Origin: CAYNQK01 sp964470375
GTDB lineage: Bacteria > Spirochaetota > Spirochaetia > Treponematales > JBGSOB01
DNA: 64,000 nucleotides
Assembly (NCBI GenBank): GCA_964470375.1
Contig: CAYYCP010000001.1
Location: forward strand, 1-64,000
Reading direction: 5' to 3'
Positions 1 through 8,689 of this stretch are shown in pieces. Every line of letters begins with the position of its first letter. Positions within the stretch are counted from its first letter, which is position 1. A program made the translations under genes and the position numbers. The notes under the pieces were generated by a model. That model was given only the letters and a program-made list of their open reading frames with translations. It was not told the origin of the DNA and did not search any database.

Positions 1-36
1 ACCCCCTCCGAGGTACACGACGGATACCTTAGCCCT

Positions 37-57
37 CCTGTCGCTTTCAGCGACAGG
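37..57. other. Perfect 9-bp inverted repeat upstream of tRNA-Gly
   Basis: CCTGTCGCT and AGCGACAGG flank a 3-nt loop. No T-run follows, so a classical terminator is not supported. It sits 8 bases before the tRNA and may be a processing hairpin or the end of an upstream transcript that lies outside the window. Confidence 0.4.
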
Positions 58-65
58 CGTCAATC

Positions 66-137
66 GCGTCCGTCGTATAACGGCTATTACCCCAGCCTTC
101 CAAGCTGGAGACGAGGGTTCGACTCCCTTCGGACGCT
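66..137 (+). tRNA. tRNA-Gly (anticodon TCC)
   Basis: A complete cloverleaf is visible. The acceptor stem GCGTCCG pairs with CGGACGC, the anticodon stem CCAGC pairs with GCTGG, and the loop CTTCCAA gives anticodon TCC, which reads GGA glycine codons. The T arm carries GGTTCGA. The discriminator base is T, and CCA is not encoded, so it must be added after transcription. Confidence 0.95.
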
Positions 138-265
138 GTCCACCCCTAACGACTGTAAGGTAATCATGAATACCGGCTACTCATCCCTGAGCCGAGGGCC
201 TGGTCCAAGGCCCTTCTCTTTCCAAGATGGAAGCATGCTCCGCGTGAAGCCCTGGCGATCGGCTC

Positions 266-294
266 TTGAGGAAAAGACAGCCTTTCGGCATGAT
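266..294 (+). promoter_or_regulatory. Candidate sigma70-type promoter for the DEAD-box helicase
   Basis: TTGAGG (266-271) and CATGAT (289-294) are separated by 17 bases. The -10 ends 6 bases before the ATG at 301, so the predicted transcript would be leaderless. There is no Shine-Dalgarno sequence at 301. Several other SD-less genes in the window show the same layout. Confidence 0.4.
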
Positions 295-300
295 ACGCCG

Positions 301-1512
301 ATGGATTGGCGCAATCTGGGAGTCGATGCGGACATAGCCGCGGCCTTGGAGTCACGGGGGATAAGGGAGCCTAGCGCCGTGCAGGCGGCGGTACTGCCCT
401 CGGCCCTGGCCGGGAAGTCCCTCATGGTCGAATCCGAGACGGGCACCGGCAAAACCCTGGCCTTCCTCATCCCAATCCTCCAGTCCCATATCCCTCAATC
501 GAAGGGCTGCCAGGCACTCATCGTCTCGCCTACCCGCGAGCTCTCCTCCCAAACCCAGCGTGTCCTAGCCAGCTTAGCCAAGGAGCTCAGGCCCGGACTG
601 CGCTCAGTCCTCCTCATCGGCGGGGCATCACCCCTGAGGCAGATCAAGGAATTGCAAACGCGGCCCCAGGTGACGATAGGAACCCCGGGCAGGATCATGG
701 AGATGGCCAGGGAAGGTAAGCTGGATCTGCGCGCCCTTGCCCTTATCGTCCTGGATGAGGCCGACCGCCTGGTTTCAAAAGAGATGCGGGCCGAGACCGA
801 TGAGCTCATGGCCGCCCTCCCTCCCGGTGCAATCATCCAATGCTTTTCGGCCACCCTACCCGAAGCCAGCCTGAAGGTCTTGCACACCTACGCCCCCGCG
901 GCCGAGATCATCCGCGCCGGCAGCCAGGAGGTTCTCTCGTGCGATATCGAGCACTGGTGCCTTCTGACGGAAAGGCGCCGCAAGCTCGACCTGGCCATAA
1001 AGCTGGACCGGGCCCTCAAGCCGGAGAGGGCCATCCTTTTCACGCGCGACTCAGGCTCGGCCCTGAACGCCCTGGCCCGCCTGGAGGCTCAGGGAGTCCC
1101 GGCCCGTGCCCTGCACGGTGACTTCGAATCATCGAAGCGCCTTCAGGCCCTGGAGGCCCTGCGCCGGGGAGCCTGCCGCTGGCTGATCACCAGCGATGTG
1201 GCGGCCCGCGGCCTCGATATTGAAGGCGTGACCCTGGTGCTGATGCTCGATCCGCCGGCTGACGCCCGAGCCTACGTGCACCGGGCCGGGCGCACCGGGC
1301 GCATGGGCCGCAAGGGCCTCTCCATCGCCCTGGCCGACGGAAGGGAGCTCCGGGACTACTCGCGCATCGCCGTCAAACTCTCGATAGTCTTCAAGGCCAA
1401 GCGCCTCTATGCGGGCGAGGTAGTGGACCAGGATTTGGATGAATTTTTCGCAGAGGGCCAACGCATGATCCGGCCGCGCCACCCACGCCGAGACGGCTAT
1501 GCCGGGCATTGA
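301..1512 (+). CDS. DEAD-box ATP-dependent RNA helicase
   Basis: This is a compact two-domain RNA helicase of about 403 residues. Motifs in order: the Q of the Q-motif near residue 28, ETGTGKT (motif I, about 46-52), PTREL (77-81), GTPGR (127-131), DEAD (152-155), SAT (183-185) and HRAGRTGR near 336. There is little beyond the RecA-like core, so no target RNA can be inferred. The ATG at 301 begins the conserved region. An upstream in-frame ATG at 166 has a TAAGG element and would add 45 poorly conserved-looking residues, so that start is possible. The 3' end overlaps the radical SAM gene by 14 bases, suggesting coupled translation. Confidence 0.93.
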   Translation: MDWRNLGVDADIAAALESRGIREPSAVQAAVLPSALAGKSLMVESETGTGKTLAFLIPILQSHIPQSKGCQALIVSPTRELSSQTQRVLASLAKELRPGLRSVLLIGGASPLRQIKELQTRPQVTIGTPGRIMEMAREGKLDLRALALIVLDEADRLVSKEMRAETDELMAALPPGAIIQCFSATLPEASLKVLHTYAPAAEIIRAGSQEVLSCDIEHWCLLTERRRKLDLAIKLDRALKPERAILFTRDSGSALNALARLEAQGVPARALHGDFESSKRLQALEALRRGACRWLITSDVAARGLDIEGVTLVLMLDPPADARAYVHRAGRTGRMGRKGLSIALADGRELRDYSRIAVKLSIVFKAKRLYAGEVVDQDLDEFFAEGQRMIRPRHPRRDGYAGH

Positions 1513-4018
1513 GGATTATCGGGCCAGAGCGGAAATGCTTTCGGCAGGCTCCCTCCTTCTGGGAGAGGGCATCAGATTGTCAGGCAATCCGCCTTGGGAA
1601 GAAGCCGGCCTGCGCATCCTTATCCTGCGCTTATCGCCCTTCCCCGATATCGCCCGCTCAAGCCCCCACCTCTTCCTCCAAGCCGCCCTGCGTCAGGCCC
1701 TGCCGGACGCGCTGATCGACCTTGCCTTCACCTCGACCCGGCATGACCGGGCCCTCCTCGAAGGCAGCGGCCTGGCCCCCGAATTCGGCATCCTGAGCGG
1801 GAGGCCGATCAGGGACTTCGATATCATCCTCATATCGAATTCCTTCCTCCTCGAGATCCTCAACCTGCGCCCCCTCCTAGGGCGCGCCGGCATCCCTCCC
1901 ACGGCCCTGTCTCGAGCGGCTGCCTCGAAGAGCCCTTGGCCCCTCATCCTCCTGGGCGGATCGAATGCGGGGGCCGCCTACGCCCTCTATGAGGATCCCT
2001 TCTCTGGCAAGGGCGATTGCCTGGTCGACGCGGTCTTTTTCGGCGAGGGCGAGGCCAGGGTGGCCGAGATGGGACGCTTCCTTTCAAAGGCGATAAAGGA
2101 GGCTGGACTCCCCTCGGGCGAGGCGCGGTTGGGCCTTATGCGCCGCCTTGAGGCTGAAGTGGAAGGCTTCCACGCGGCGGACTCGGAAGCCCCGACCAGG
2201 CAGGCTATCGCGCGCCTCGAAGGCGATGGTTGCGGAAGCCTCTTGGAGGAGCTGGCCCTCCCTCTCAACTCCAGCGAGGCGGCCACCCTGCGCCTGGGCA
2301 TCAGCCGGGGCTGCCCCTCCTACTGCGCTTTCTGCATGGAGGCCTGGGATCGCAAACCCTATCGCGAGGAACCCTTAGCCGGTCTAGTCGCGCGGGCCGC
2401 CGGGGCCAAGGCCAGGAGCGGTGCCGATACCCTGGAGCTGGCGAGCTTCAACTTCAACGCCCACTCGGATCTCGTGCCCCTCCTCATCGAGCTGAACCGC
2501 CTCTTCCTGAGAGTCAATGCCATGAGCCAGAGGGCCGATATCCTGGCGCGGGCCCCGGGCCTCCTGCAATTCGAGCTTGCCGGGGGTAAGCGCTCCTTCA
2601 CGGTGGGGGTGGAGGGCATCTCCAGCCGCATGCGGGCGCGCTATGCCAAGGATCTCGATTCTGAGACCCTGGAGCGCCTCTTCGTCCGCCTCCTGGACGC
2701 GAGAGCCCGGGAGATCAAGCTCTTTTACATCATTTCCGGCGATGAGCGCGAGCGCGATATCCGCGAGTTCTCCGAGTCTATGCGGACTCTCAAGTACGCT
2801 CGCAACGCCCGCTCCCCGGGGACACGCATCATCTGCTCGGCCGGCTACCTCGTGCAGATGCCCGGGACTCCCTTCGAGGTGGATCAAACCCTGCGCAGCG
2901 AAGATGCTCTACGGGCGGTGGCCGGTCCAGTCAAGGCCGCCTGCGAGACGAACGCCATCGAATTCCGCCTCTCGGGTGAATACCGCGAATATCGCGCCAC
3001 CCAGATCCTGGCCGACTCCTCCATGCCCGGCTTCCGCCTCCTGGAGGCCTTCGCCGATGAAGGCCTCGAATACCTCGGCTTCCTCCCGCGCGGCGCAGAT
3101 GCAATCCTAGACCGGGTACTCTCATCAGATCCGCCCAAGGCCGTCAGGCCCGGCCGAAGGCCCCTGCCCTTCCTCATACGGCCTGTAGATGACAGCTTCC
3201 GATCGGCCTACACGGGGAACCCCGAGGCTTCCTCCTGCCTTGGACGGGCATGCCTGGGGTGCGGAGCCTGTCCTGCATACGGCCCCGAGATGTCGGCCAT
3301 CCTGAGTCATGCCCTGCCTTCGGCCGGGGAGCGCGATATCGAGACATTAAGGGCCCTGCTCAAGGCCAAGGCCGCCCTGCCGGCTATCGGCTACTGGATA
3401 GACATCCCGGGGAACCTGGCCGGTTGCCGGCCGGAGTACCTGGGGGCCTGGGCCCTGCGCTGTCTGATGGAAGCCCACCCTTCCCAAGTACGCAACGTCC
3501 TGGAGGCCCGCGAAATCCTCTTCTCAAGCAAGGCCTGGGCGCCCCGCGCGGGACGCTTCTACGGACGCAGCCTCTTCGCCCTGCGGGCCTGGGACGCCGA
3601 GGCCATGGCCCGCGATGCCGATACCACGCCTGGCTGGCGCAGGCGGGCCGAGGCTCTGCCGCCTTCAGCTTCCCTGGCGCCCGAACGCTTCAAGGCCCGG
3701 ATCTCCATACCCGAGTCAGGCCTGGCTCACTTCGAAAAGACCCTGTCTGGGTATCTGTCAGGATGCGGCGTGCCCTTCATGTTGAGCCGAGCCCAAGGCC
3801 TATTCAGGATCGATGTGCCCGCGAAGGGCCTCAAAAAGCGCGTCATCGCCGGGGCCGAAGCCTTCCGGGATACAGAGGCCGGGACGGGACCGGGTATCCG
3901 CCTCGAGGCCCTTGCCCACTTCGATTTCAAGCACCTCAGCGAACTCTACCAATCAACTGACCCGGATCATGCCGGGCCCCTGAGTATGGAAATCATAGAT
4001 GTCATCGAGTTGTCCTAG
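1499..4018 (+). CDS. B12-binding-type radical SAM protein
   Basis: This 839-residue protein has an N-terminal region resembling the cobalamin-binding-like Rossmann domain that precedes many radical SAM enzymes (about residues 30-180). The radical SAM CxxxCxxC motif follows in RGCPSYCAFC (cysteines near 273, 277 and 280) and should bind a 4Fe-4S cluster that cleaves S-adenosylmethionine. A second cysteine group, ACLGCGACP, near residue 580 may hold another cluster. The last ~130 residues form a further domain of unknown role. The general class resembles YgiQ/TIGR03960-type proteins, whose substrates are unknown. The start overlaps the helicase end, so the pair is probably cotranscribed. Confidence 0.85.
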   Translation: MPGIEDYRARAEMLSAGSLLLGEGIRLSGNPPWEEAGLRILILRLSPFPDIARSSPHLFLQAALRQALPDALIDLAFTSTRHDRALLEGSGLAPEFGILSGRPIRDFDIILISNSFLLEILNLRPLLGRAGIPPTALSRAAASKSPWPLILLGGSNAGAAYALYEDPFSGKGDCLVDAVFFGEGEARVAEMGRFLSKAIKEAGLPSGEARLGLMRRLEAEVEGFHAADSEAPTRQAIARLEGDGCGSLLEELALPLNSSEAATLRLGISRGCPSYCAFCMEAWDRKPYREEPLAGLVARAAGAKARSGADTLELASFNFNAHSDLVPLLIELNRLFLRVNAMSQRADILARAPGLLQFELAGGKRSFTVGVEGISSRMRARYAKDLDSETLERLFVRLLDARAREIKLFYIISGDERERDIREFSESMRTLKYARNARSPGTRIICSAGYLVQMPGTPFEVDQTLRSEDALRAVAGPVKAACETNAIEFRLSGEYREYRATQILADSSMPGFRLLEAFADEGLEYLGFLPRGADAILDRVLSSDPPKAVRPGRRPLPFLIRPVDDSFRSAYTGNPEASSCLGRACLGCGACPAYGPEMSAILSHALPSAGERDIETLRALLKAKAALPAIGYWIDIPGNLAGCRPEYLGAWALRCLMEAHPSQVRNVLEAREILFSSKAWAPRAGRFYGRSLFALRAWDAEAMARDADTTPGWRRRAEALPPSASLAPERFKARISIPESGLAHFEKTLSGYLSGCGVPFMLSRAQGLFRIDVPAKGLKKRVIAGAEAFRDTEAGTGPGIRLEALAHFDFKHLSELYQSTDPDHAGPLSMEIIDVIELS

Positions 4019-4043
4019 GTCCGCCTCCTGCGCGAGATCGGCC

Positions 4044-4406
4044 TCAGTCGGGTTCCCAGGAGGCCATGGAGGCGTCTGTCTCGAAGACGTCCACGCGCGA
4101 GAATGGGATGTCGGGCCTCAGCTCGCGTAGGCGCTCGAAGATGTAGCGGGCGATATTCTCGGCGCTGGGGACGCCGCCCAGACCTGCCACCTCGTTGAGG
4201 AGGCAATGGTCCAGGCCGAGGATGACGCTGCGCAGGGCGTCGCGCACCTCGCCGAAGTCCACCAACATCCCGCCCTCGTCCAGACCGGCCCCGCGGGCCC
4301 AGGCGCGTACGCGGTAATTATGGCCATGCAAGCGTTCGCACTTGCCGTGATAATTTGGAAGAAAGTGGGCCGCCGAGAAGCGGGCCTCAGTCCGTATTGT
4401 GTACAT
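4044..4406 (-). CDS. queD: 6-carboxy-tetrahydropterin synthase (QueD) / PTPS family
   Basis: This 120-residue protein covers the full family length. It has the catalytic CxxxHGH motif in CERLHGHNY near residue 27, an earlier zinc-ligand histidine in AAHF, the LDHCLLN motif, and the C-terminal FETDASMASW segment with the pterin-anchoring Glu. In bacteria such proteins usually convert dihydroneopterin triphosphate to carboxytetrahydropterin for queuosine; no other queuosine genes are in the window. The gene is convergent with the radical SAM gene and divergent from murE, and the two start regions are close. No strong SD precedes the ATG. Confidence 0.93.
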   Translation of the reverse strand: MYTIRTEARFSAAHFLPNYHGKCERLHGHNYRVRAWARGAGLDEGGMLVDFGEVRDALRSVILGLDHCLLNEVAGLGGVPSAENIARYIFERLRELRPDIPFSRVDVFETDASMASWEPD

Positions 4407-4407
4407 C

Positions 4408-4437
4408 TTGCGTTCCGCCCCCTGCTCGGATTACCAT
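4408..4437 (+). promoter_or_regulatory. Candidate promoter for murE
   Basis: TTGCGT (4408-4413) and TACCAT (4432-4437) are separated by 18 bases. The -10 ends 9 bases before the ATG at 4447, giving a 5' leader of only a few bases and no SD. TACCAT recurs as a -10 before fliG-like, the cysteine desulfurase and the class A PBP. Confidence 0.45.
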
Positions 4438-4446
4438 TGCGCTCCG

Positions 4447-6015
4447 ATGGCGCGGAGCTTATCCCAAATCACGGCCAATATCAACATTCGCGAGCGCGCC
4501 GGCTATCCGGGAGACCCCCAAATACTCGGTCTAGTCCTGGATTCCAGGCTGGCCTTCCCGGGCTGCCTCTTCTTCGCCCTTCCGGGCCTGCACCTAGACG
4601 GGAGGCGCTTCGTGGCCCAGGCCCTGGAGCGCGGGGCCGCGGCGGTGATGCTGGAAGAGAGCCTGGGACCGGAGGGCGCCCTGGCGGCCGAGCATGGGGC
4701 GGTCGCCCTGGCGGTTGAGGGCGTGCAGAGGGCTATGTCCCCGGTGGCGGCGGCCTTCCACGGGCAGCCGTCGCTGGGTCTGGGACTCATCGGCGTGACG
4801 GGGACCGAGGGCAAGAGCACGACTGTCTCCCTGATCGCCCAGCTCCTCGAGTCGGCCGGATGCCGGACGGGCTTCGTCTCCACGGTCCAGCGCAAGACCG
4901 GCGAGAAGACGGAATGGAATCCGGAGCATCAAACCACTCCTGAGGCGCCCCTTATCCAGGCGGCCTTAGCCGAGATGCGTGCAGCAGGCCTTGAGGCGGC
5001 CGTCTTGGAGGCCTCCTCGCACGGCCTCTCGGAGCGCCTCGGGCGCCTGGCTGACGTAGCCTTCGATGTGGCCGTCTTCACCAATGTCACGCTTGAGCAC
5101 CTGGAATTCCACGGGAGCCTCGAGGCCTATCGTGCGGATAAGGCCCGTCTTTTCTCGGCCCTGGACTGCTTTCCCCATACAAAGGATTTGCCCTCAGGCC
5201 GCCGTGACATCCCCAGCTTCGGCGTGGTGAACGCGGACGACCCGCATGCCGGCATCTTCGTCTCCGCCACGCGCAAGCCCTGCCTGGGCTACAGCCTGCG
5301 CGGGGATGCGTTAGGGCTGAGCGGTATGCTGACGGCAGAGGACATTGTCTGCGACGAGACAGGCGCCACCTTCATTTTGGCACAGGACGGCCGGAAAGTC
5401 CGGGCGCGCATCGAGCTCCCGGGGGCCTTCAATGTGCCCAACGCCATGGCGGCCCTCTTGGCGGCTTCGGGGTACCTGGGTCGACCGGCTCTCTCCATGG
5501 CCGAGGCCCTGCCCCTCCTGCGCCCGGTGCGCGGGAGGATGAGTCCGGTTATGCGGGGCCAGCCCTTCGAGGTCATTATCGATTACGCTCATACCCCCTC
5601 GTCCTTCGCGGCCGTCTTCCCCTCCCTGCGCGAACGCTGCCGAGGAAAGCTCATAGCCCTGTTCGGCTCGGGGGGCGAGCGCGATACCGCCAAACGCCCC
5701 CTCCAGGGCCGCATCGCCTCGGACTACGCGGACATTCTCGTTTTGACCGACGAGGACCCACGCGGGGAGGATCCGCGCGAGCTCCTTCTCATGATCGCCG
5801 CCGGTTGCCCCGAGAGGGTCGAGGGCCGAGACTTGCACATCGTCCCGGACAGGCCCAGCGCCATACGCCTAGCCTTCTCACTCGCCCGTCCCGGGGACAT
5901 GGTCCTCCTCCTCGGCAAGGGCCATGAGAATTCGATAATCGGCCGGGAAGGCGCGCGCCCGTATGATGAAGAGGCCGAAGCCCTGCAGGCCCTGGCCGAG
6001 CTGGGCTACAGCTAG
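4447..6015 (+). CDS. murE: UDP-MurNAc-tripeptide synthetase MurE
   Basis: This cytoplasmic Mur ligase (about 522 residues) adds the third amino acid to UDP-MurNAc-L-Ala-D-Glu. It has an N-terminal uridine-binding domain, the ATP loop GVTGTEGKSTT near residue 110, the EASSHGL segment and a C-terminal ligase domain. The motif that reads DNPR in diaminopimelate-adding enzymes reads EDPR here (in DEDPRGEDP). Asp at the Asn position is known from the lysine-adding Thermotoga enzyme, and spirochaete peptidoglycan commonly contains ornithine, so a non-DAP substrate is likely. I chose ATG 4447 because the upstream ATG at 4399 lies inside queD and ahead of the predicted promoter. Confidence 0.93.
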   Translation: MARSLSQITANINIRERAGYPGDPQILGLVLDSRLAFPGCLFFALPGLHLDGRRFVAQALERGAAAVMLEESLGPEGALAAEHGAVALAVEGVQRAMSPVAAAFHGQPSLGLGLIGVTGTEGKSTTVSLIAQLLESAGCRTGFVSTVQRKTGEKTEWNPEHQTTPEAPLIQAALAEMRAAGLEAAVLEASSHGLSERLGRLADVAFDVAVFTNVTLEHLEFHGSLEAYRADKARLFSALDCFPHTKDLPSGRRDIPSFGVVNADDPHAGIFVSATRKPCLGYSLRGDALGLSGMLTAEDIVCDETGATFILAQDGRKVRARIELPGAFNVPNAMAALLAASGYLGRPALSMAEALPLLRPVRGRMSPVMRGQPFEVIIDYAHTPSSFAAVFPSLRERCRGKLIALFGSGGERDTAKRPLQGRIASDYADILVLTDEDPRGEDPRELLLMIAAGCPERVEGRDLHIVPDRPSAIRLAFSLARPGDMVLLLGKGHENSIIGREGARPYDEEAEALQALAELGYS

Positions 6016-6048
6016 GGCCTGCCGGGGCTTGGATAGCCGGATTCGAAA

Positions 6049-7332
6049 TCAGTCGACCGACTCAGAACGGTCGCTCAGGACCACCTCGACAGTGTACTTC
6101 TTGTTGCCTCGGTAATACTCCACCTTGACCTTCTCGCCCGGTCGGTTATCCTCAAGGGCCGAGCGGAAATCCGCGTAGGAGGCCACAGCCTTACCGTCCA
6201 CGCCCACGATGATGTCACCGCCGATCTTGAAGACATTGCGGTAGTACCGCACGGACTGCGTACCGCCCTTGAGACCGGCCTTGTCGGCGTTGCCACCCTT
6301 CTTGACATCACTGATAAGGTAGCCGGACTCCACCGAGACCGGGAATCCGTTTTGCTTCATGTAGCTCACTAACTGGGGGAAGAGCTGGACGCCGGTGATC
6401 TCGATCCATCCGCGTTTGACGGAACCGTACTTGACCAGGTCGGCCACCACCCGCTTGGCGGTGTTGACCGGAACCGCGAAACCGATGCCGTTCGAGCCGC
6501 CCGATTGGGAGTAGATCATGGTATTGATGCCGATCATCTCGCCGCGGGTGTTGAGTAGGGGGCCGCCGGAATTGCCGGGATTGATGGCCGCATCGGTCTG
6601 GATCATGTTCTGCATGATGGTGTCTTCGGTCTGAATAGGGCGCCCTAGGGCCGAGACGATGCCGTCGGTAAGGGTACGGTCCAGGCCGAAGGGATTACCG
6701 ATGGCCAGGACTTTCTGGCCTACCTTCAGCTGGGAGGAGTCGCCGAAGGCGATAGTCTTGAGGGCCTTGCCGGCCGGCGGATCGAAGCTGAGTAGGGCCA
6801 GGTCGTTCTCTTCGTCCACTCCGCGGACCTTGCCCTCCACCGAGCTTCCATCGGCGAAAGAGATGGTGAGCTTGAACGCCTTGTCCACCACATGGTTATT
6901 GGTGAGTACGTAATAGGTCCCGTTCACGTCGATGATTGATCCCGAGCCCGTCCCCCCGCCCTGGGGTACAGGCTCCATGAACCAGTTCAGGGCCATCACT
7001 TCCGTGGTTATGTTGACCACGGCCTCGTTGTTGGCCTCGTAGACGGCGATGGTCTGCTGCTCCTCCTGGGAGTAGGCTGATGAGAGAGTCTGGACGGGCA
7101 AAACATCGGCGGAGGCTCTTGGCTGACGGGGCTCGCCATCGGCCGAGGCGGCCGCGTTTTGTCCTGATGCTCCAGCCACATCCGCGATCGGCTCCGCCTG
7201 TACCGCGACCGGAGCGTAGGAGGAGGCGCCCTTGGAGTGCAGGGCCGCGTATAGGCCAAGGCTTAGGGCCACTGCCAGCCCGGAGCAGATGAGGGCCGCT
7301 AAGGCCACTTGACCACGACTGTATAGTTTCAT
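6049..7332 (-). CDS. HtrA/DegP-family serine protease, single PDZ
   Basis: This 427-residue envelope protease has an N-terminal membrane anchor or signal segment (about residues 9-30), then a Pro/Ala-rich linker, a trypsin-like domain and one C-terminal PDZ domain. The catalytic triad is visible as His in TNNHVV, Asp in EENDLALL and Ser in NPGNSGGPLL. It should degrade or refold damaged exported proteins. The ATG at 7332 is preceded by AGAGGTGG with good spacing; the TTG at 7353 would overlap the predicted -10. It differs from the second HtrA in the window (27,275-28,798), which has two PDZ domains. Confidence 0.92.
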   Translation of the reverse strand: MKLYSRGQVALAALICSGLAVALSLGLYAALHSKGASSYAPVAVQAEPIADVAGASGQNAAASADGEPRQPRASADVLPVQTLSSAYSQEEQQTIAVYEANNEAVVNITTEVMALNWFMEPVPQGGGTGSGSIIDVNGTYYVLTNNHVVDKAFKLTISFADGSSVEGKVRGVDEENDLALLSFDPPAGKALKTIAFGDSSQLKVGQKVLAIGNPFGLDRTLTDGIVSALGRPIQTEDTIMQNMIQTDAAINPGNSGGPLLNTRGEMIGINTMIYSQSGGSNGIGFAVPVNTAKRVVADLVKYGSVKRGWIEITGVQLFPQLVSYMKQNGFPVSVESGYLISDVKKGGNADKAGLKGGTQSVRYYRNVFKIGGDIIVGVDGKAVASYADFRSALEDNRPGEKVKVEYYRGNKKYTVEVVLSDRSESVD

Positions 7333-7352
7333 TTTTGCCACCTCTAGGGTCA

Positions 7353-7381
7353 ATGATACCCATGCGCGCCCGCCGGGGCAA
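7353..7381 (-). promoter_or_regulatory. Candidate promoter for the single-PDZ htrA
   Basis: On the minus strand TTGCCC (7376-7381) and TATCAT (7353-7358) are 17 bases apart. The -10 is 20 bases upstream of the ATG, leaving a normal leader that carries the SD AGAGGTGG. It is divergent from the fliG-like promoter. Confidence 0.5.
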
Positions 7382-7453
7382 GCTGGAGGAGCCGATCCGA
7401 CCGATGCTTTTACATCTTCTTAACGGACCTGCCGACGCACCGCGCTTTCAGCA

Positions 7454-7483
7454 TTGACCGCATGGGGCGGCGCGGGATACCAT
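7454..7483 (+). promoter_or_regulatory. Candidate promoter for the fliG-like gene
   Basis: TTGACC (7454-7459) and TACCAT (7478-7483) are 18 bases apart. The ATG at 7490 starts 6 bases after the -10, so the mRNA would be leaderless; no SD is present. Confidence 0.5.
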
Positions 7484-7489
7484 CCCGCC

Positions 7490-8680
7490 ATGGACTTGAA
7501 GAGCCTGATCGAGGGCGCCTACAAGGGCAAGCCGGGAGGGTCGGCCGGCGAGGCTCTGGCCGGCAAGTCTTCCGCCGAGAAGGGCGGGTCTGCCTCTGTC
7601 GGCAAGGGCAGGACGGCCGCGTCCGGGAAGGCCGGCTCTCCACCGCGGCCTCAGGTCGATGGGGAGGCCGAAGGGCTCATCAAGAAGGTGGCCGCCGACC
7701 GCGGCTACCGCAAGGTCGCGAAATTCCTCATTCTTCTGGGCCAGGAGGAGGCCGCCCGGGTCATGCGCCACCTCAAGCCGGACGAGCTCGAGGGTGTGGT
7801 GCGCGAGATCGCCACCATCAAGAGCATCGAAAAGGTGGAAGCCGAGGCCATCATGGAGGAGTTCCGCTCCCTCATCGCCCGGGGGGCCGGGAGCCCGCGC
7901 GGGGGATCGGACACGGCCAAGGAGATCCTCGAGGCGGCCTTCGGGGCGGAACGCGGTCAGGCCATCTTGGAGAAAGCCCTGCCGGGAACCGCTCGCCCCT
8001 TCAGTATGCTTGAGGGGTTGGACGCGACCCAAATACTCATCCTGATGAAGGATGAGTCAAGCCATGTATTGGCCATCGTCCTGCCCTACCTCGAGCCCAA
8101 GCTGGCCTCGGAGGTTCTGGTGCGCCTGCCCGAGGCCCAGCGCACCGAGACCGTCAAGCGCATGGCCAAGCTGGAGAAGATCTCGCCGGAGGTGATAGCC
8201 GGGATCGAGGACGGCCTACGCAAGCGCCTCATATCGATGGGCCGGGTGGAGGATTCCTCCGTGGACGGGGTATCGGCCCTGGCCGGCATCCTGCGCTTCG
8301 TCGACAGCGACCTGGAGGAGGGCATCCTGGACGCCCTGGAGGAGGAGCGCCCGGAGCTGACCGAATCGATCCGGGAGCAGCTCTTCACCCTCGAGGACGT
8401 CCAGCGGGTGCGGCGCCAGGACCTGGCCGCTGAGCTGCGCGATAGAACCGACCGGGACCTGGCCCTCCTCCTCAAGGGCAAGTCCGAGGGATTCAAAGAG
8501 AAAATACTCTCGGCGGTATCGCGGGACCGCCGTCGCCTCATTCTCGACGAATACGATTACCTTGGATCGGTTAAGCGCGCCGATGCAGACGCGGCCACGC
8601 GCGACTTCCTCTCCCGCCTCAAGCGCCTGCACGAGTCCGGGGACCTGGTCCTCGAGGACGAAGACGATCTGGTCGAATAG
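7490..8680 (+). CDS. FliG-like flagellar motor switch protein (divergent paralogue)
   Basis: This protein of about 396 residues has a Gly/Ala/Ser/Lys-rich N-terminal stretch (about residues 12-50), then FliG-type middle and C-terminal domains. The segment VAKFLILLGQEEAARVM matches the FliG N/M region, and the closing segment near YLGSVK matches the FliG C domain. The charged torque helix is only partly conserved: the usual LREVD turn reads LRDRTD. Spirochaetes commonly carry two FliG proteins, and this looks like the divergent one, which sits in the periplasmic-flagella motor but is less suited to torque generation. It is followed 9 bases later by the M16 peptidase. Identity as FliG1 specifically is inference. 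Confidence 0.85.
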   Translation: MDLKSLIEGAYKGKPGGSAGEALAGKSSAEKGGSASVGKGRTAASGKAGSPPRPQVDGEAEGLIKKVAADRGYRKVAKFLILLGQEEAARVMRHLKPDELEGVVREIATIKSIEKVEAEAIMEEFRSLIARGAGSPRGGSDTAKEILEAAFGAERGQAILEKALPGTARPFSMLEGLDATQILILMKDESSHVLAIVLPYLEPKLASEVLVRLPEAQRTETVKRMAKLEKISPEVIAGIEDGLRKRLISMGRVEDSSVDGVSALAGILRFVDSDLEEGILDALEEERPELTESIREQLFTLEDVQRVRRQDLAAELRDRTDRDLALLLKGKSEGFKEKILSAVSRDRRRLILDEYDYLGSVKRADADAATRDFLSRLKRLHESGDLVLEDEDDLVE

Positions 8681-8689
8681 GAGCGAGCC

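Noticed and set aside
1..60. A second tRNA ahead of tRNA-Gly
   Set aside because: Only a 9-bp hairpin is present; no cloverleaf or T-arm can be drawn in the available bases.
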